Below, in pieces: positions 16,357-24,509 of a DNA stretch of 64,000 nt. Source of the stretch: KBS50 sp042434095 (lineage in GTDB: Bacteria > Actinomycetota > Actinomycetes > Mycobacteriales > Micromonosporaceae); assembly GCF_042434095.1 (NCBI RefSeq), contig NZ_JBHLUE010000001.1, forward strand, positions 248,001 to 312,000, read 5' to 3'. The notes below the pieces were generated by a model that saw only the letters and a program-made list of their open reading frames with translations, was not told the origin of the DNA and made no database searches. Both the position numbers and the translations under genes were made by a program. Each line of letters begins with the position of its first letter. Positions within the stretch are counted from its first letter, which is position 1.

Positions 16357-16962
16357 CTACCGCGCGACGCGCAGCACCCGGAAGCCCTTCTGGCTGGCCC
16401 GGCGCTCGACCGTCCAGCCCTGCTCGACCAACCAGCGGTGCAGCGAATCACCGCCGAGGTTGCGGCCGACCACCAGCCAGGCCACCCCGTCCGGCGCGAG
16501 CCGGGGCAGCCAGCGCCGCAGCAGCGCGTGCAGCTCCGCCTTGCCGACGTGGATGGGCGGGTTGGACCAGATCTCGGCGAATTCGATCCCGGCGGGGACG
16601 TCGTCGGGGTCCGCCACCCGGACGCGGTCGGCGAGGCCCAGCCGGCGGGCGTTGCCGGCGGCCAGCTCCCGGGCCCGGGCGTTGACGTCCACCGCCCAGA
16701 CGGTGGCCGCGGTCGCCGCGCCGGCCAGCACGCAGGCGATCGGGCCGTACCCGCAGCCCAGGTCCAGGAACGGACCGGCCGCGCCGGGCCCGGGCAGGTC
16801 GGCCTTGCGCAGCAGTACGGCGGTGCCCGGGTCGAGCCGGTCGGCGGAGAAGACCCCGGCCGCGGTGGTCAGCGTGTAGTCCCGCCCCGCGACCCGGAAC
16901 TCGACCTCCCGCTCCCGGGCCGGTGAGCCCGGCTCGGCGCTGAAGTAGTGGTCGGCGGTCAT
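16357..16962 (-). CDS. RsmC-like class I methyltransferase
   Basis: This 201-residue protein is of the MTS (methyltransferase small) family. The SAM-binding motif DLGCGYG is at 67-73 and the catalytic-type SNPPI at 133-137, the signature of enzymes methylating exocyclic amino groups of guanine or adenine. The nearest functional relatives are RsmC/RsmD-like 16S rRNA m2G methyltransferases. The protein is shorter than E. coli RsmC, lacking its N-terminal domain. GGGGAG precedes the ATG. It lies 12 nt after truA, another RNA modification gene, in the same direction. Confidence 0.85.
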   Translation of the reverse strand: MTADHYFSAEPGSPAREREVEFRVAGRDYTLTTAAGVFSADRLDPGTAVLLRKADLPGPGAAGPFLDLGCGYGPIACVLAGAATAATVWAVDVNARARELAAGNARRLGLADRVRVADPDDVPAGIEFAEIWSNPPIHVGKAELHALLRRWLPRLAPDGVAWLVVGRNLGGDSLHRWLVEQGWTVERRASQKGFRVLRVAR

Positions 16963-16974
16963 CGTCTGCTCCCC

Positions 16975-17802
16975 TCAGGCCTCGGCCGGCAGCCGCAGCC
17001 GGCGGGTGGCGTCGGCCCGGCGGGCGTACTCCGTCGGGTCGTCCGGATAGCCGACGGCGACCAGGGTGAGGCCGTGCGGCGGGACCACCGGCACCTCGCC
17101 GGCCCGTTCCCGCCGGCGCAGCAGCGAGCCCGGCCAGTCGGTGGGTCGCCGCCCGTCGCCGGCCATCAGCATGGCGCCCACCAGGCTACGCACCATCGAC
17201 TGACAGAACGCGTCGGCCTGGACGGTGCCGACGAGCAGGCCGTCGGGGTCGCGCCGCCAGTCGAGCCGGGTCAGCTCCCGGACGGTGGTGGCGTGCTCCT
17301 TGCGCCGGCAGTACGCCGCGTAGTCGTGCTCACCCAGCAACCCGCGCGCCGCCTCGGTCAGTGCCGCCAGGTAGAGGGGACGCGGCCAGGCCAGCACCTC
17401 GTGCCGGCGCAGCGGGTCGGCGCCGAACGCCGCGTCGGTCACCCGGTACTCGTACCGGCGGAAGGTGGCGGAGAACCGGGCGTCGAAGTCGGCCGGCACC
17501 GCGGCCACGGCCCGGACCCGGACGTCGGTCGGCAGCACGGCGTTGAGCCGGCGGAGCAGCGTGCCGGCCACCGGCGCCCAGGCGGCGTCGGCGAGGTCGA
17601 CGTGGCACACCTGGCCGGTGGCGTGCACCCCCGCGTCCGTCCGGCCGGCCACCGTGAGGCCGGTGGCGGCGCCGGGCCCGAGGAGCCGGTCCAGCGCCTC
17701 GACGAGTGCGCCCGCCACCGTACGCCGCCCCGGCTGCACGGCCCACCCGGAGAACCCACCCCCGTCGTACGCCACATCCAGCCGCACCCGGATCCGCTCC
17801 AC
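16975..17802 (-). CDS. truA: tRNA pseudouridine synthase A
   Basis: TruA converts U38-40 of the tRNA anticodon stem to pseudouridine. The 275-residue product has AYDGGGFSGW near the start and the catalytic Asp56 in VAGRTDAGVHA. The GTG start has AGGGAG upstream. It follows rplQ in the same direction, as in many bacteria, but the strong hairpin at 17874-17906 lies between them. The downstream RsmC-like gene is probably in the same transcript. Confidence 0.96.
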   Translation of the reverse strand: MERIRVRLDVAYDGGGFSGWAVQPGRRTVAGALVEALDRLLGPGAATGLTVAGRTDAGVHATGQVCHVDLADAAWAPVAGTLLRRLNAVLPTDVRVRAVAAVPADFDARFSATFRRYEYRVTDAAFGADPLRRHEVLAWPRPLYLAALTEAARGLLGEHDYAAYCRRKEHATTVRELTRLDWRRDPDGLLVGTVQADAFCQSMVRSLVGAMLMAGDGRRPTDWPGSLLRRRERAGEVPVVPPHGLTLVAVGYPDDPTEYARRADATRRLRLPAEA

Positions 17803-17873
17803 GCTCGTTTCTCCCTCACCGCCGGTGTTTTGCGCGGCCGCACCACGTCGATGCCCATCGGGCCGGGACGGGT

Positions 17874-17906
17874 CGGGCCCGGCACCCGTGAGGGGTGCCG
17901 GGCCCG
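17874..17906 (-). terminator. Hairpin terminator after rplQ
   Basis: A perfect 14-bp inverted repeat (17874-17887 with 17893-17906) with a 5-nt loop starts 35 nt downstream of the rplQ stop. It ends the infA-to-rplQ transcript. Confidence 0.8.
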
Positions 17907-17940
17907 GTTCGTCACGCGCGCCGCCGGGGCGTACGCGAGG

Positions 17941-18513
17941 TCAGGACTTGCTGGTGTCGGCCTCGTCGGCGTCCTCGCGGGCCGCGGCCGTGTCGCCGGA
18001 GACCGACTCGGGCGCCTCGGCGTCCTGGTCCGCGGCGGCGGCCTCGGCGGCCGACGACGGCGGCTGCTCCTCGGGCGCCAGCGCCTCGACCTTGTCCTGC
18101 TGCGCGGCCTTGCGGGCCGTCGCCTTCCGGGTCGACTTGGCCGGCGCCGCGACGGCCAACTCCTCGACCAGCTCGATGATCGCCATCGGAGCGGCGTCAC
18201 CCTTGCGCGGACCGGTCTTTACGATCCGGGTGTAGCCGCCGTTGCGGTTGGCGTACCGCGGCGCGATCTGGTCGAACAGCGCGTAGACCACGTCCTTGTC
18301 CCGCACGACGGCCAGCACCCGACGACGCGCGGCGAGGTCGCCCCGCTTGGCCTTCGTGATCAGCTGCTCGGCGAGGGGACGGAGCCGCTTGGCCTTCGTC
18401 TCGGTGGTCTGGATCTTGCCGTGCTGGAACAGCGCGGTGGCCAGGTTCGCCAGCATCAGCCGCTCGTGCGCGGGGCTGCCGCCGAGGCGGGGGCCCTTGG
18501 TGGGCGTGGGCAT
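17941..18513 (-). CDS. rplQ: 50S ribosomal protein L17 (bL17)
   Basis: The 190-residue product has a normal L17 core at about 1-118 (MPTPTKGPRLGGSPAHERLM start, NGGYTRIVKTGPRKGD at about 91-106). This is followed by an extension of about 70 residues, basic at first and then acidic, ending DEADTSKS. Such tails are common on actinobacterial L17. A GAGGAG precedes the ATG. It is the last gene of the alpha operon. Confidence 0.97.
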   Translation of the reverse strand: MPTPTKGPRLGGSPAHERLMLANLATALFQHGKIQTTETKAKRLRPLAEQLITKAKRGDLAARRRVLAVVRDKDVVYALFDQIAPRYANRNGGYTRIVKTGPRKGDAAPMAIIELVEELAVAAPAKSTRKATARKAAQQDKVEALAPEEQPPSSAAEAAAADQDAEAPESVSGDTAAAREDADEADTSKS

Positions 18514-18546
18514 TCTTGGTGCTCCTCAGTGGTGGCGGCAGCCGGA

Positions 18547-19569
18547 CTAGAGCTGCTCGGTCTCGCGGTAGTCGTCGGTGTCGTAGTCGGCCTCGCCGAA
18601 GGTGTCCACGACCTGCGCCGGGTCGAAGTTCGGAGCCGAGTCCTTCAGCCCCAGACCCATCCCGGCCAGCTTCATCTTGACCTCGTCGATCGACTTCTGA
18701 CCGAAGTTCCGGATGTCGAGGAGGTCGGCCTCGGTCCGCCCGATGAGCTCACCAACGGTGTTGATGCCCTCGCGCTTGAGGCAGTTGTAGGAGCGGACGG
18801 TGAGGTCCAGCTCCTCGATCGGCAGCGCCAGATCGGCGGCCAGCTGAGCGTCCTGCGGCGAAGGGCCGATGTCGATGCCCTCGGCCGTCTCGTCCAGCTC
18901 GCGGGCCAGGCCGAACAGCTCGACCAGGGTCGAGCCGGCGGACGCCAGCGCCGTACGCGGGCCGATGGACGCCTTGGTCTCGACGTCGATGACCAGCCGG
19001 TCGAAGTCCGTACGCTGCTCGACACGGGTGGCCTCGACGCGGTACGTGACCTTGAGCACCGGCGAGTAGATCGAGTCCACCGGGATCCGGCCGATCTCGG
19101 CGCCCGCCTGCTTGTTCTGCGCGGCCGTGACGTACCCGCGACCCCGCTCGACGGTCAGCTCCATGTCGAGCCGGCCCTTGCCGTTCAGGGTGGCGAGCTT
19201 GAGGTCCGGGTTGTGCACCGAGACCCCGGCCGGCGGCTGGATGTCACCCGCGGTGACGTCGCCCGGGCCCTGCTTGCGCAGGTACATGCTGACCGGCTCG
19301 TCGTGCTCGGAGCTGACGCACAGCTCCTTGATGTTCATGACGAGCTCGACCACGTCCTCCTTGACGCCCGGGATCGTGGTGAACTCGTGCAGCACACCGT
19401 CGATCTTGATCGAGGTGACCGCCGCGCCCGGGATCGAGGAGAGCAGGGTACGCCGGAGCGAGTTCCCCAGGGTGTAGCCGAATCCCGGCTCGAGCGGCTC
19501 GATGGCGAACCGGGAGCGGGTCTCGCTGATGGACTCCTCGGACAACGAGGGCCGCTGACTGATGAGCAT
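18547..19569 (-). CDS. rpoA: RNA polymerase alpha subunit
   Basis: This 340-residue protein has the N-terminal dimerisation and assembly domain (about 1-230; GNSLRRTLLSSIPGAAV near 35) and the C-terminal DNA- and activator-binding domain (about 250-320; ELDLTVRSYNCLKREGINTV region). It ends in an acidic tail. ATG 19569 has AAGAGAAG upstream; the frame runs 8 codons further but the family begins MLISQRP. It lies between rpsD and rplQ, with a 117-nt hairpin-rich gap from rpsD. Confidence 0.98.
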   Translation of the reverse strand: MLISQRPSLSEESISETRSRFAIEPLEPGFGYTLGNSLRRTLLSSIPGAAVTSIKIDGVLHEFTTIPGVKEDVVELVMNIKELCVSSEHDEPVSMYLRKQGPGDVTAGDIQPPAGVSVHNPDLKLATLNGKGRLDMELTVERGRGYVTAAQNKQAGAEIGRIPVDSIYSPVLKVTYRVEATRVEQRTDFDRLVIDVETKASIGPRTALASAGSTLVELFGLARELDETAEGIDIGPSPQDAQLAADLALPIEELDLTVRSYNCLKREGINTVGELIGRTEADLLDIRNFGQKSIDEVKMKLAGMGLGLKDSAPNFDPAQVVDTFGEADYDTDDYRETEQL

Positions 19570-19649
19570 GACTTCTCTTTTCGTTCGGGGCACCCGCTAT
19601 TTGATGCCCAAACTGGCGTGCGAGCCGCCGGCGAGCCGGCGGCGTTGAC

Positions 19650-19676
19650 GTGGGGCGGCGGTGACCGCCGCCCCAC
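19650..19676 (-). terminator. Hairpin between rpsD and rpoA (possible attenuator)
   Basis: A 13-bp inverted repeat (19650-19662 with 19664-19676) starts 10 nt after the rpsD stop, and a second GCCGCCGG/CCGGCGGC hairpin follows at about 19625-19643. It could lower transcription into rpoA or protect the rpsD 3' end. No U-tract is present. Confidence 0.5.
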
Positions 19677-19686
19677 GCCCCGAGCG

Positions 19687-20313
19687 CTACTTCGAGTAGA
19701 GCTCGACGATCAGCTGCTCCTGGACCTGGGTGTCGATGACCTGGCGGGCCGGGAGCGAGTGGACCAGAACCTTGAGCTGGCTGGGGATCATTTCCAGCCA
19801 GGCCGGCACGGGCCGGGAACCGGCCTCGGCCTGCGCCACGACGAACGGCGTCATCTCCTTGGACTTGCCACGGACCTCGACGATGTCGTGCTCCTTGACG
19901 CGGTACGAGGGGATGTCGACCTTCTGGCCGTTCACGGTCAGGTGACCGTGCTTGACCAGCTGCCGGGCGTGGTCCCGGGACTTCGCCAACCCGGCCCGGT
20001 AGACCACGTTGTCGAGCCGCGACTCGAGGATCTGCAGGAGGACCTCACCGGTCTTGGCCTGCTTGGCCACGGCCTCCTCGTAGTAACCCCGGAACTGCTT
20101 CTCCAGCACGCCGTACACGCGGCGGGCCTTCTGCTTCTCGCGAAGCTGGAGCAGGTATTCGGTTTCCTTGGTGCGGCCGCGGCCGTGCTGCCCGGGCGGG
20201 AACGGCCGGGACTCGAACGGGCACTTCGGGCCATCGCACTTGCTGCCCTTGAGGAACAGCTTCATCTTCTCCCGACGGCAACGACGGCAATCGGGGCCAG
20301 TGTAACGAGCCAT
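19687..20313 (-). CDS. rpsD: 30S ribosomal protein S4 (uS4), zinc-binding form
   Basis: The 208-residue product starts MARYTGPDCRRCR. Cys9, Cys12, Cys26 and Cys31 form the N-terminal zinc knuckle of the C+ paralogue. The S4 RNA-binding domain is at about 98-160 (RLDNVVYRAGLAKSRDHARQ). S4 nucleates 16S rRNA folding. In many bacteria S4 also represses its own operon; no S4-binding leader can be defined here. It lies 14 nt after rpsK. Confidence 0.98.
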   Translation of the reverse strand: MARYTGPDCRRCRREKMKLFLKGSKCDGPKCPFESRPFPPGQHGRGRTKETEYLLQLREKQKARRVYGVLEKQFRGYYEEAVAKQAKTGEVLLQILESRLDNVVYRAGLAKSRDHARQLVKHGHLTVNGQKVDIPSYRVKEHDIVEVRGKSKEMTPFVVAQAEAGSRPVPAWLEMIPSQLKVLVHSLPARQVIDTQVQEQLIVELYSK

Positions 20314-20327
20314 CTCTTCCTAACCTC

Positions 20328-20735
20328 TCAGACCCGACGACGCTTCGGCGGACGGCACCCGTTGTGCGGCTGCGGGGTGACGTCGGAGATCTGCCCGACC
20401 TCCAGCCCGACGGCCTGCAGCGAACGGATGGCGGTCTCCCGGCCGGAGCCGGGGCCCTTGACGAACACGTCGACCTTGCGCATGCCGTGCTCCATGGCCC
20501 GACGCGCGGCGGCCTCGGCGGCCAGCTGCGCGGCGAACGGAGTCGACTTGCGGGAGCCCTTGAAGCCAACCTGGCCGGCGGAGGCCCAGGAGATGACCGC
20601 ACCGGTCGGGTCCGTGATGGACACGATGGTGTTGTTGAAGGTGCTCTTGATGTGCGCCTGCCCGTGGGCGACGTTCTTGCGTTCCTTGCGCCGAACCTTC
20701 TTTACGGCGGCTCCGGCGCGAGCCTTCGGTGGCAT
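20328..20735 (-). CDS. rpsK: 30S ribosomal protein S11 (uS11)
   Basis: The 135-residue S11 has a basic N-terminus ([20 protein letters not shown]), the pattern [15 protein letters not shown] at about 28-42, and the conserved C-terminus [18 protein letters not shown]. It sits on the 30S platform. It lies in the infA-rpmJ-rpsM-rpsK-rpsD-rpoA-rplQ unit, 51 nt after rpsM. Confidence 0.98.
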
Positions 20736-20786
20736 GAGTGTGTGCGCTCCTATGAAAAATCGCGGCTGTCCGGCATGAGACCGGGA

Positions 20787-21167
20787 TTACTTCTTGCCGG
20801 CCTTCTTCTTGCCGGCGACCGTCCGCTTCGGGCCCTTGCGGGTGCGCGCGTTGGTGCGCGTGCGCTGGCCTCGGACGGGCAGTCCACGGCGGTGCCGGAT
20901 GCCCGCATAGCAGCCGATCTCCACCTTCCGGCGGATGTCCGCGGCGACCTCGCGGCGCAGGTCACCCTCGACCTTGTAGTTGCCCTCGATGTGATTCCGC
21001 AGCTGCAGCAGTTCTTCGTCGGTGAGGTCGCGGGCCCGCTTGTCCAGCGAGATGCCGGTGGCGGTCAGCATCTCGACCGCGCGGGTGCGGCCGATCCCGA
21101 AGATGTACGTGAGCGCGATCTCCATCCGCTTGTCGCGGGGGAGGTCCACGCCGGCTAGACGTGCCAT
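20787..21167 (-). CDS. rpsM: 30S ribosomal protein S13 (uS13)
   Basis: The 126-residue S13 starts MARLAGVDLPRDKR, has YIFGIGRTRA at about 21-30 and a lysine-rich C-terminal tail (TVAGKKKAGKK) that contacts P-site tRNA. ATG 21167 matches the family start; the frame is open upstream only by chance. It lies 226 nt after rpmJ, a long gap for this operon with no clear promoter of its own. Confidence 0.97.
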   Translation of the reverse strand: MARLAGVDLPRDKRMEIALTYIFGIGRTRAVEMLTATGISLDKRARDLTDEELLQLRNHIEGNYKVEGDLRREVAADIRRKVEIGCYAGIRHRRGLPVRGQRTRTNARTRKGPKRTVAGKKKAGKK

Positions 21168-21393
21168 GTGTGGGCGTACTCCTCTGTGTCGCGGAGGTCT
21201 GGACCCGACCCACCCCGTTCCGGCCATCCCTGGTGGGCGCTGGTCAGCGCCACGACCTGGAACGGCCGTTGCCCGAACGGGCCCCGGCCTCCGACCGGGG
21301 GTCGGCCACGACAACGAGTACGAACGGCGCCTCGGTGCCCGTGGCTGGGACGAGCTTGTGTTGTGATGCGGTCTGCTGCGGCTGGGACTGGTG

Positions 21394-21507
21394 TCAGCCC
21401 TGGCGCTGCTTGTGGCGCGGGTCGGTGCAGATGACCATGACCCGGCCATGCCGGCGGATCACCCGGCACTTGTTGCAGATCCGCTTGACGCTCGGCTTGA
21501 CCTTCAC
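21394..21507 (-). CDS. rpmJ: 50S ribosomal protein L36 (bL36), zinc-binding form
   Basis: This 37-residue protein, starting at GTG 21507, reads MKVKPSVKRICNKCRVIRRH and so on to a terminal KQRQG. Cys11, Cys14, Cys27 and His32 form the zinc site of the C+ paralogue. Many actinobacteria also carry a zinc-free L36 elsewhere, used under zinc limitation. It lies 92 nt after infA and before rpsM. Confidence 0.95.
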   Translation of the reverse strand: MKVKPSVKRICNKCRVIRRHGRVMVICTDPRHKQRQG

Positions 21508-21599
21508 GGTGTGCCTTACTTTCCATCGCGCCGACGACGCGGTGCGCCGCCGGTTCTCAAGGACGGACACGGGACGTCCCGGCCGTCATCAGGATCGGT

Positions 21600-21821
21600 T
21601 TACTTGTAGCGGTAGACGATGCGCCCGCGGGTCAGGTCGTATGGCGACAACTCGACGACGACCCGGTCCTCGGGCAGGATGCGGATGTAGTGCTGCCGCA
21701 TCTTGCCGCTGATGTGAGCCAGCACCTTGTGGCCGTTGGCCAGCTCCACCCGGAACATCGCGTTCGGGAGGGGCTCGATGACCCGACCTTCGATCTCGAT
21801 GGCTCCGTCTTTTTTCGGCAT
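21600..21821 (-). CDS. infA: Translation initiation factor IF-1
   Basis: This 73-residue OB-fold protein starts MPKKDGAIEIEGRVIE and ends LTRGRIVYRYK, the standard IF-1 length. IF-1 occupies the 30S A site during initiation. ATG 21821 has GGAGG 3-8 nt upstream. It is the first gene of the alpha operon; a promoter is visible about 145 nt upstream. Confidence 0.98.
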   Translation of the reverse strand: MPKKDGAIEIEGRVIEPLPNAMFRVELANGHKVLAHISGKMRQHYIRILPEDRVVVELSPYDLTRGRIVYRYK

Positions 21822-21964
21822 GTCCTCCGCTGTCCTGACGTCGGTGTCTCGGGATGGCTCACAACGCCATTTCCCGGGCCGAGGAGCCCGGGCCAGCCGC
21901 GGCTCCGGCATCCATCGAAGCGCTGGATGGGCATGCCGGAGTGGACGCTGCGCGCCGAATAGCC

Positions 21965-21993
21965 AGTGTACGCCGCCGCAGGGTCGACTCCAA
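21965..21993 (-). promoter_or_regulatory. infA-rplQ operon promoter
   Basis: On the minus strand a -35 TTGGAG (21988-21993) and -10 TACACT (21965-21970) are spaced by 17 bp. Transcription would begin near 21958, giving a leader of about 137 nt. The same TACACT -10 occurs at the rpoB promoter. Confidence 0.65.
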
Positions 21994-22153
21994 ACCGAGG
22001 CCCCCGGTCGGCTGCGTCACGCCCGTCTGGCCCGCGGCCCGGGCCGCCGGGCGGGTCACGCATCGGCGGCGGGGCGGGCCGGCGAGCCGACGGGCCGGGC
22101 CGGCAGGCTCGGCGGGGCGGGCCGCCGGGCTCGGCGCGGCGGCCCGGGGCGGG
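21994..22153. other. GC-rich intergenic stretch upstream of the infA promoter
   Basis: This is the remainder of a 332-nt gap between the DUF1707 stop and infA. It is dominated by CGGGC and GGCCGG repeats with several possible short stems, which may terminate the DUF1707 transcript. No gene is visible. Confidence 0.4.
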
Positions 22154-22741
22154 CTAGCGGCCCCGGGCGCGCCGGCGGGCGTCCCGGGCGGCGTACCGGG
22201 CCTCCCGGGTGGCGTACCGGGCGGCGTTGCGGGCCTGCCAGGCATCCCGGTGAGCCTGATGGCCCCAGTGCCGCTGCGGCGCGCCGCCGAGCAGGCCGGT
22301 GATCGTCGAGATCAGCAGCACGACCCCCCAGGGGCCGGCCACCCAGACGGGCCAGTAGTAGTGCAGATGGCCGGACGCGATGCAGGACACCAGCCAGATG
22401 GCCGAGGTGATCCCCACCACACTGAAGTAGCTGCTCCAGGTGGCCAGCAGCCACCCGCGGGTGGCGGCCTGCCGGGTGCCGGCATCGCCCTCCGGGGCGG
22501 CCGGGGCCGGCGGCTCGGGCGGCTGGGGGCGCGCCACCTGGGACCGCTGCGGCGGCACCGTCCCGGGCAGGTCGGTGAGCAGGCCGTCCAGGTCCCCGTA
22601 GGTGCGCGCCGCGTACGTCCGCTGCAGGCGCTCGTCGTACTCACGCAGGTCGAGCCGGCCCTCGTTGAGGGCGCCCCGCAGCTGCTCGGCGACGGCCTCG
22701 CGGTCGGCGTCCGAGGCCCGCATGTCGGAACGCGAATTCAT
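22154..22741 (-). CDS. DUF1707 and 2-TM domain protein
   Basis: This 195-residue protein begins with a DUF1707 (SHOCT-like) domain at about 6-58 (RASDADREAVAEQLRGALNEG at about 8-28, then LDLREYDERL), a Pro-rich linker, two transmembrane segments (about 97-122 and 130-152) and a basic Arg/Ala-rich tail. DUF1707 domains are frequent in actinobacterial membrane proteins; their role is not established. ATG 22741 is used; an ATG at 22753 is also possible, and neither has a strong RBS. It stands alone between map and infA. Confidence 0.85.
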   Translation of the reverse strand: MNSRSDMRASDADREAVAEQLRGALNEGRLDLREYDERLQRTYAARTYGDLDGLLTDLPGTVPPQRSQVARPQPPEPPAPAAPEGDAGTRQAATRGWLLATWSSYFSVVGITSAIWLVSCIASGHLHYYWPVWVAGPWGVVLLISTITGLLGGAPQRHWGHQAHRDAWQARNAARYATREARYAARDARRRARGR

Positions 22742-22932
22742 ACCGTCGAGCATGCCACCAGGGCGCCACCGGGCGCGAGTGGCCGGGCCGCGCCGGCGGC
22801 GGCCGGTGCGGGCCCGCGGGGAGTCGTTCCCGCCGACAGAGCGTGGGCAACGCCGGGGGGCGTGGCAGCACCCGGAGGGCGTGGCCACGGCGGCGGGCGG
22901 GTGGCCGCACCGGGGGGTCGGAAGTGAATCGG

Positions 22933-23781
22933 TCAGGAGGGCGAGGAGACCGGCTGGCGGGCCGTGACCAGGTCGCCCAGCCGGCCGCGGCCGCCGTCCA
23001 CGGCCGTGAGCACCCAGACGCCGTCGGAGAGCAGCGCGATCGAGTGCTCGACGTGCGCGGCCACCGAGCCGTCCCGGGTGACCACCGTCCAGCCGTCGGA
23101 CAGCTCCGCCGTGCGCGGCGAGCCCATCGTGATCATCGGCTCGATGGCGAGGGCCATCCCGGGTACGAGCCGCGGTCCTCGCCCCGGCCGGCCGTGGTTG
23201 AGCACGTGCGGATCCTGGTGCATCTCGGTGCCGATGCCGTGCCCGCCGTACCCGTCGACGATGCCGTACCGGCCGCCGGCGCGGACCGCGGTCTCCACCG
23301 CGTGCGAGATGTCGGTGAGCCGGCCGGTGCCGGCGGCCGTCCCGCGCGCCGCGGCGGTGATGCCCGCCCACATCGCGTCCTGCGCCACCTCGGCCATCCG
23401 GAGCAGCTTGGGGTCCACCTCCCCCACCCCGACCGTGATGGCGGCGTCGCCGTGCCAACCGTCCAGCACCGCGCCGCAGTCGATCGAGATGAGGTCACCC
23501 TCGGCCAGTTGCTGCCGGGGCGACGGGATGGCGTGCACCACCTGCTCGTTGACCGAGGAGCAGATCGACGCCGGATAGCCGTGGTAGCCCAGGAACGACG
23601 GCACGCCGCCGGCCTCCCGGATCACCGACTCGGCGATCGCGTCCAGATCCGCCGTGCTGACGCCGGGGCGGACGGCGTCCCGCATCGCGGCCAGCGCCGC
23701 GGCCACCACCAGGCCGGCCGCGCGCATCTTGCCGATCTGCTCCGGGGTCTTCAGCTGGATGTCCAGCTGCTGACGGCGCAT
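22933..23781 (-). CDS. map: Methionine aminopeptidase, type I
   Basis: Map removes the N-terminal methionine from nascent proteins. The 282-residue product has the five metal ligands Asp101, Asp112, His181, Glu214 and Glu245 and the substrate-gating His83 region (VVHAIPS). There is no N-terminal zinc-finger extension. ATG 23781 has GAGAAG upstream. It is the third gene of secY-adk-map, 74 nt after adk. Confidence 0.97.
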   Translation of the reverse strand: MRRQQLDIQLKTPEQIGKMRAAGLVVAAALAAMRDAVRPGVSTADLDAIAESVIREAGGVPSFLGYHGYPASICSSVNEQVVHAIPSPRQQLAEGDLISIDCGAVLDGWHGDAAITVGVGEVDPKLLRMAEVAQDAMWAGITAAARGTAAGTGRLTDISHAVETAVRAGGRYGIVDGYGGHGIGTEMHQDPHVLNHGRPGRGPRLVPGMALAIEPMITMGSPRTAELSDGWTVVTRDGSVAAHVEHSIALLSDGVWVLTAVDGGRGRLGDLVTARQPVSSPS

Positions 23782-23855
23782 GTGCTTCTCTGCCTTTCGT
23801 CGCTCGTTCGCGGGGCAGCCGGCGACCGGGGTCGCCACCGGCCGGTTGTTCGAGC

Positions 23856-24509
23856 CTATCCCCCGTACGAGCGCAGCGCGTCGATCGCGCGGACCGTGAC
23901 GTCCTCCACCGGCCCGGTCGCGTCGATGCCCACGAGCTTGCCCTGGGCGCCGTAGTAGTCCACCAGCGGCGCCGTCTTGGCGCCGTACTCCCGCAGTCGC
24001 TCGGCGATGGTCTCCGGCTTGTCGTCGTCGCGCTGGAACAGGTCGGCGCCGCACCGGTCGCACAGCCCGGACCGGCTCGGGGCGTCGAACTCGATGTGCC
24101 AGATCTTGCCGCAGCCCCGGCAGGTGCGCCGGCCCGAGAGCCGCCGGATGACCTCGTCGTCGTCGACCACGAGCTCCATCACGAGGTCGAGCGCCGTACC
24201 GAGGTCGGCCAGCAGCTTGTCCAGCGCCGCCGCCTGCGGGGTCGTCCGGGGAAAGCCGTCCAGCAGGAAGCCCTCACCGGCGTCCGGCTCGGCCAGCCGG
24301 TCCCGGACCATGTTGATGGTCACCTCGTCCGGAACCAGCTTGCCGGCGTCCATGTAGCGCTTGGCCTCGACACCCAGCGGCGTGCCCTGCGAGACGTTCG
24401 CCCGGAAGATGTCTCCGGTCGAAATCTTGGGCACGGCCAGGTGGGCGGCGATGAACTCGGCCTGGGTCCCCTTTCCCGCCCCGGGGGGACCAACCAGAAC
24501 GAGTCGCAT
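23856..24509 (-). CDS. adk: Adenylate kinase
   Basis: Adk interconverts ATP + AMP and 2 ADP. The 217-residue product has the P-loop GPPGAGKGT at 7-15, GFPRT at about 85-89 and a zinc-binding LID with Cys130, Cys133, Cys150 and Cys153, the long LID form. The ATG abuts the secY stop with no gap, so translation is coupled. Secretion and nucleotide balance genes share this operon in most bacteria. Confidence 0.98.
   Translation of the reverse strand: MRLVLVGPPGAGKGTQAEFIAAHLAVPKISTGDIFRANVSQGTPLGVEAKRYMDAGKLVPDEVTINMVRDRLAEPDAGEGFLLDGFPRTTPQAAALDKLLADLGTALDLVMELVVDDDEVIRRLSGRRTCRGCGKIWHIEFDAPSRSGLCDRCGADLFQRDDDKPETIAERLREYGAKTAPLVDYYGAQGKLVGIDATGPVEDVTVRAIDALRSYGG

Noticed and set aside
16948..20778. 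A 1276-residue plus-strand open frame
   Set aside because: It runs antisense to truA, rplQ, rpoA, rpsD and rpsK and has no recognisable domain. It is a codon-bias shadow.
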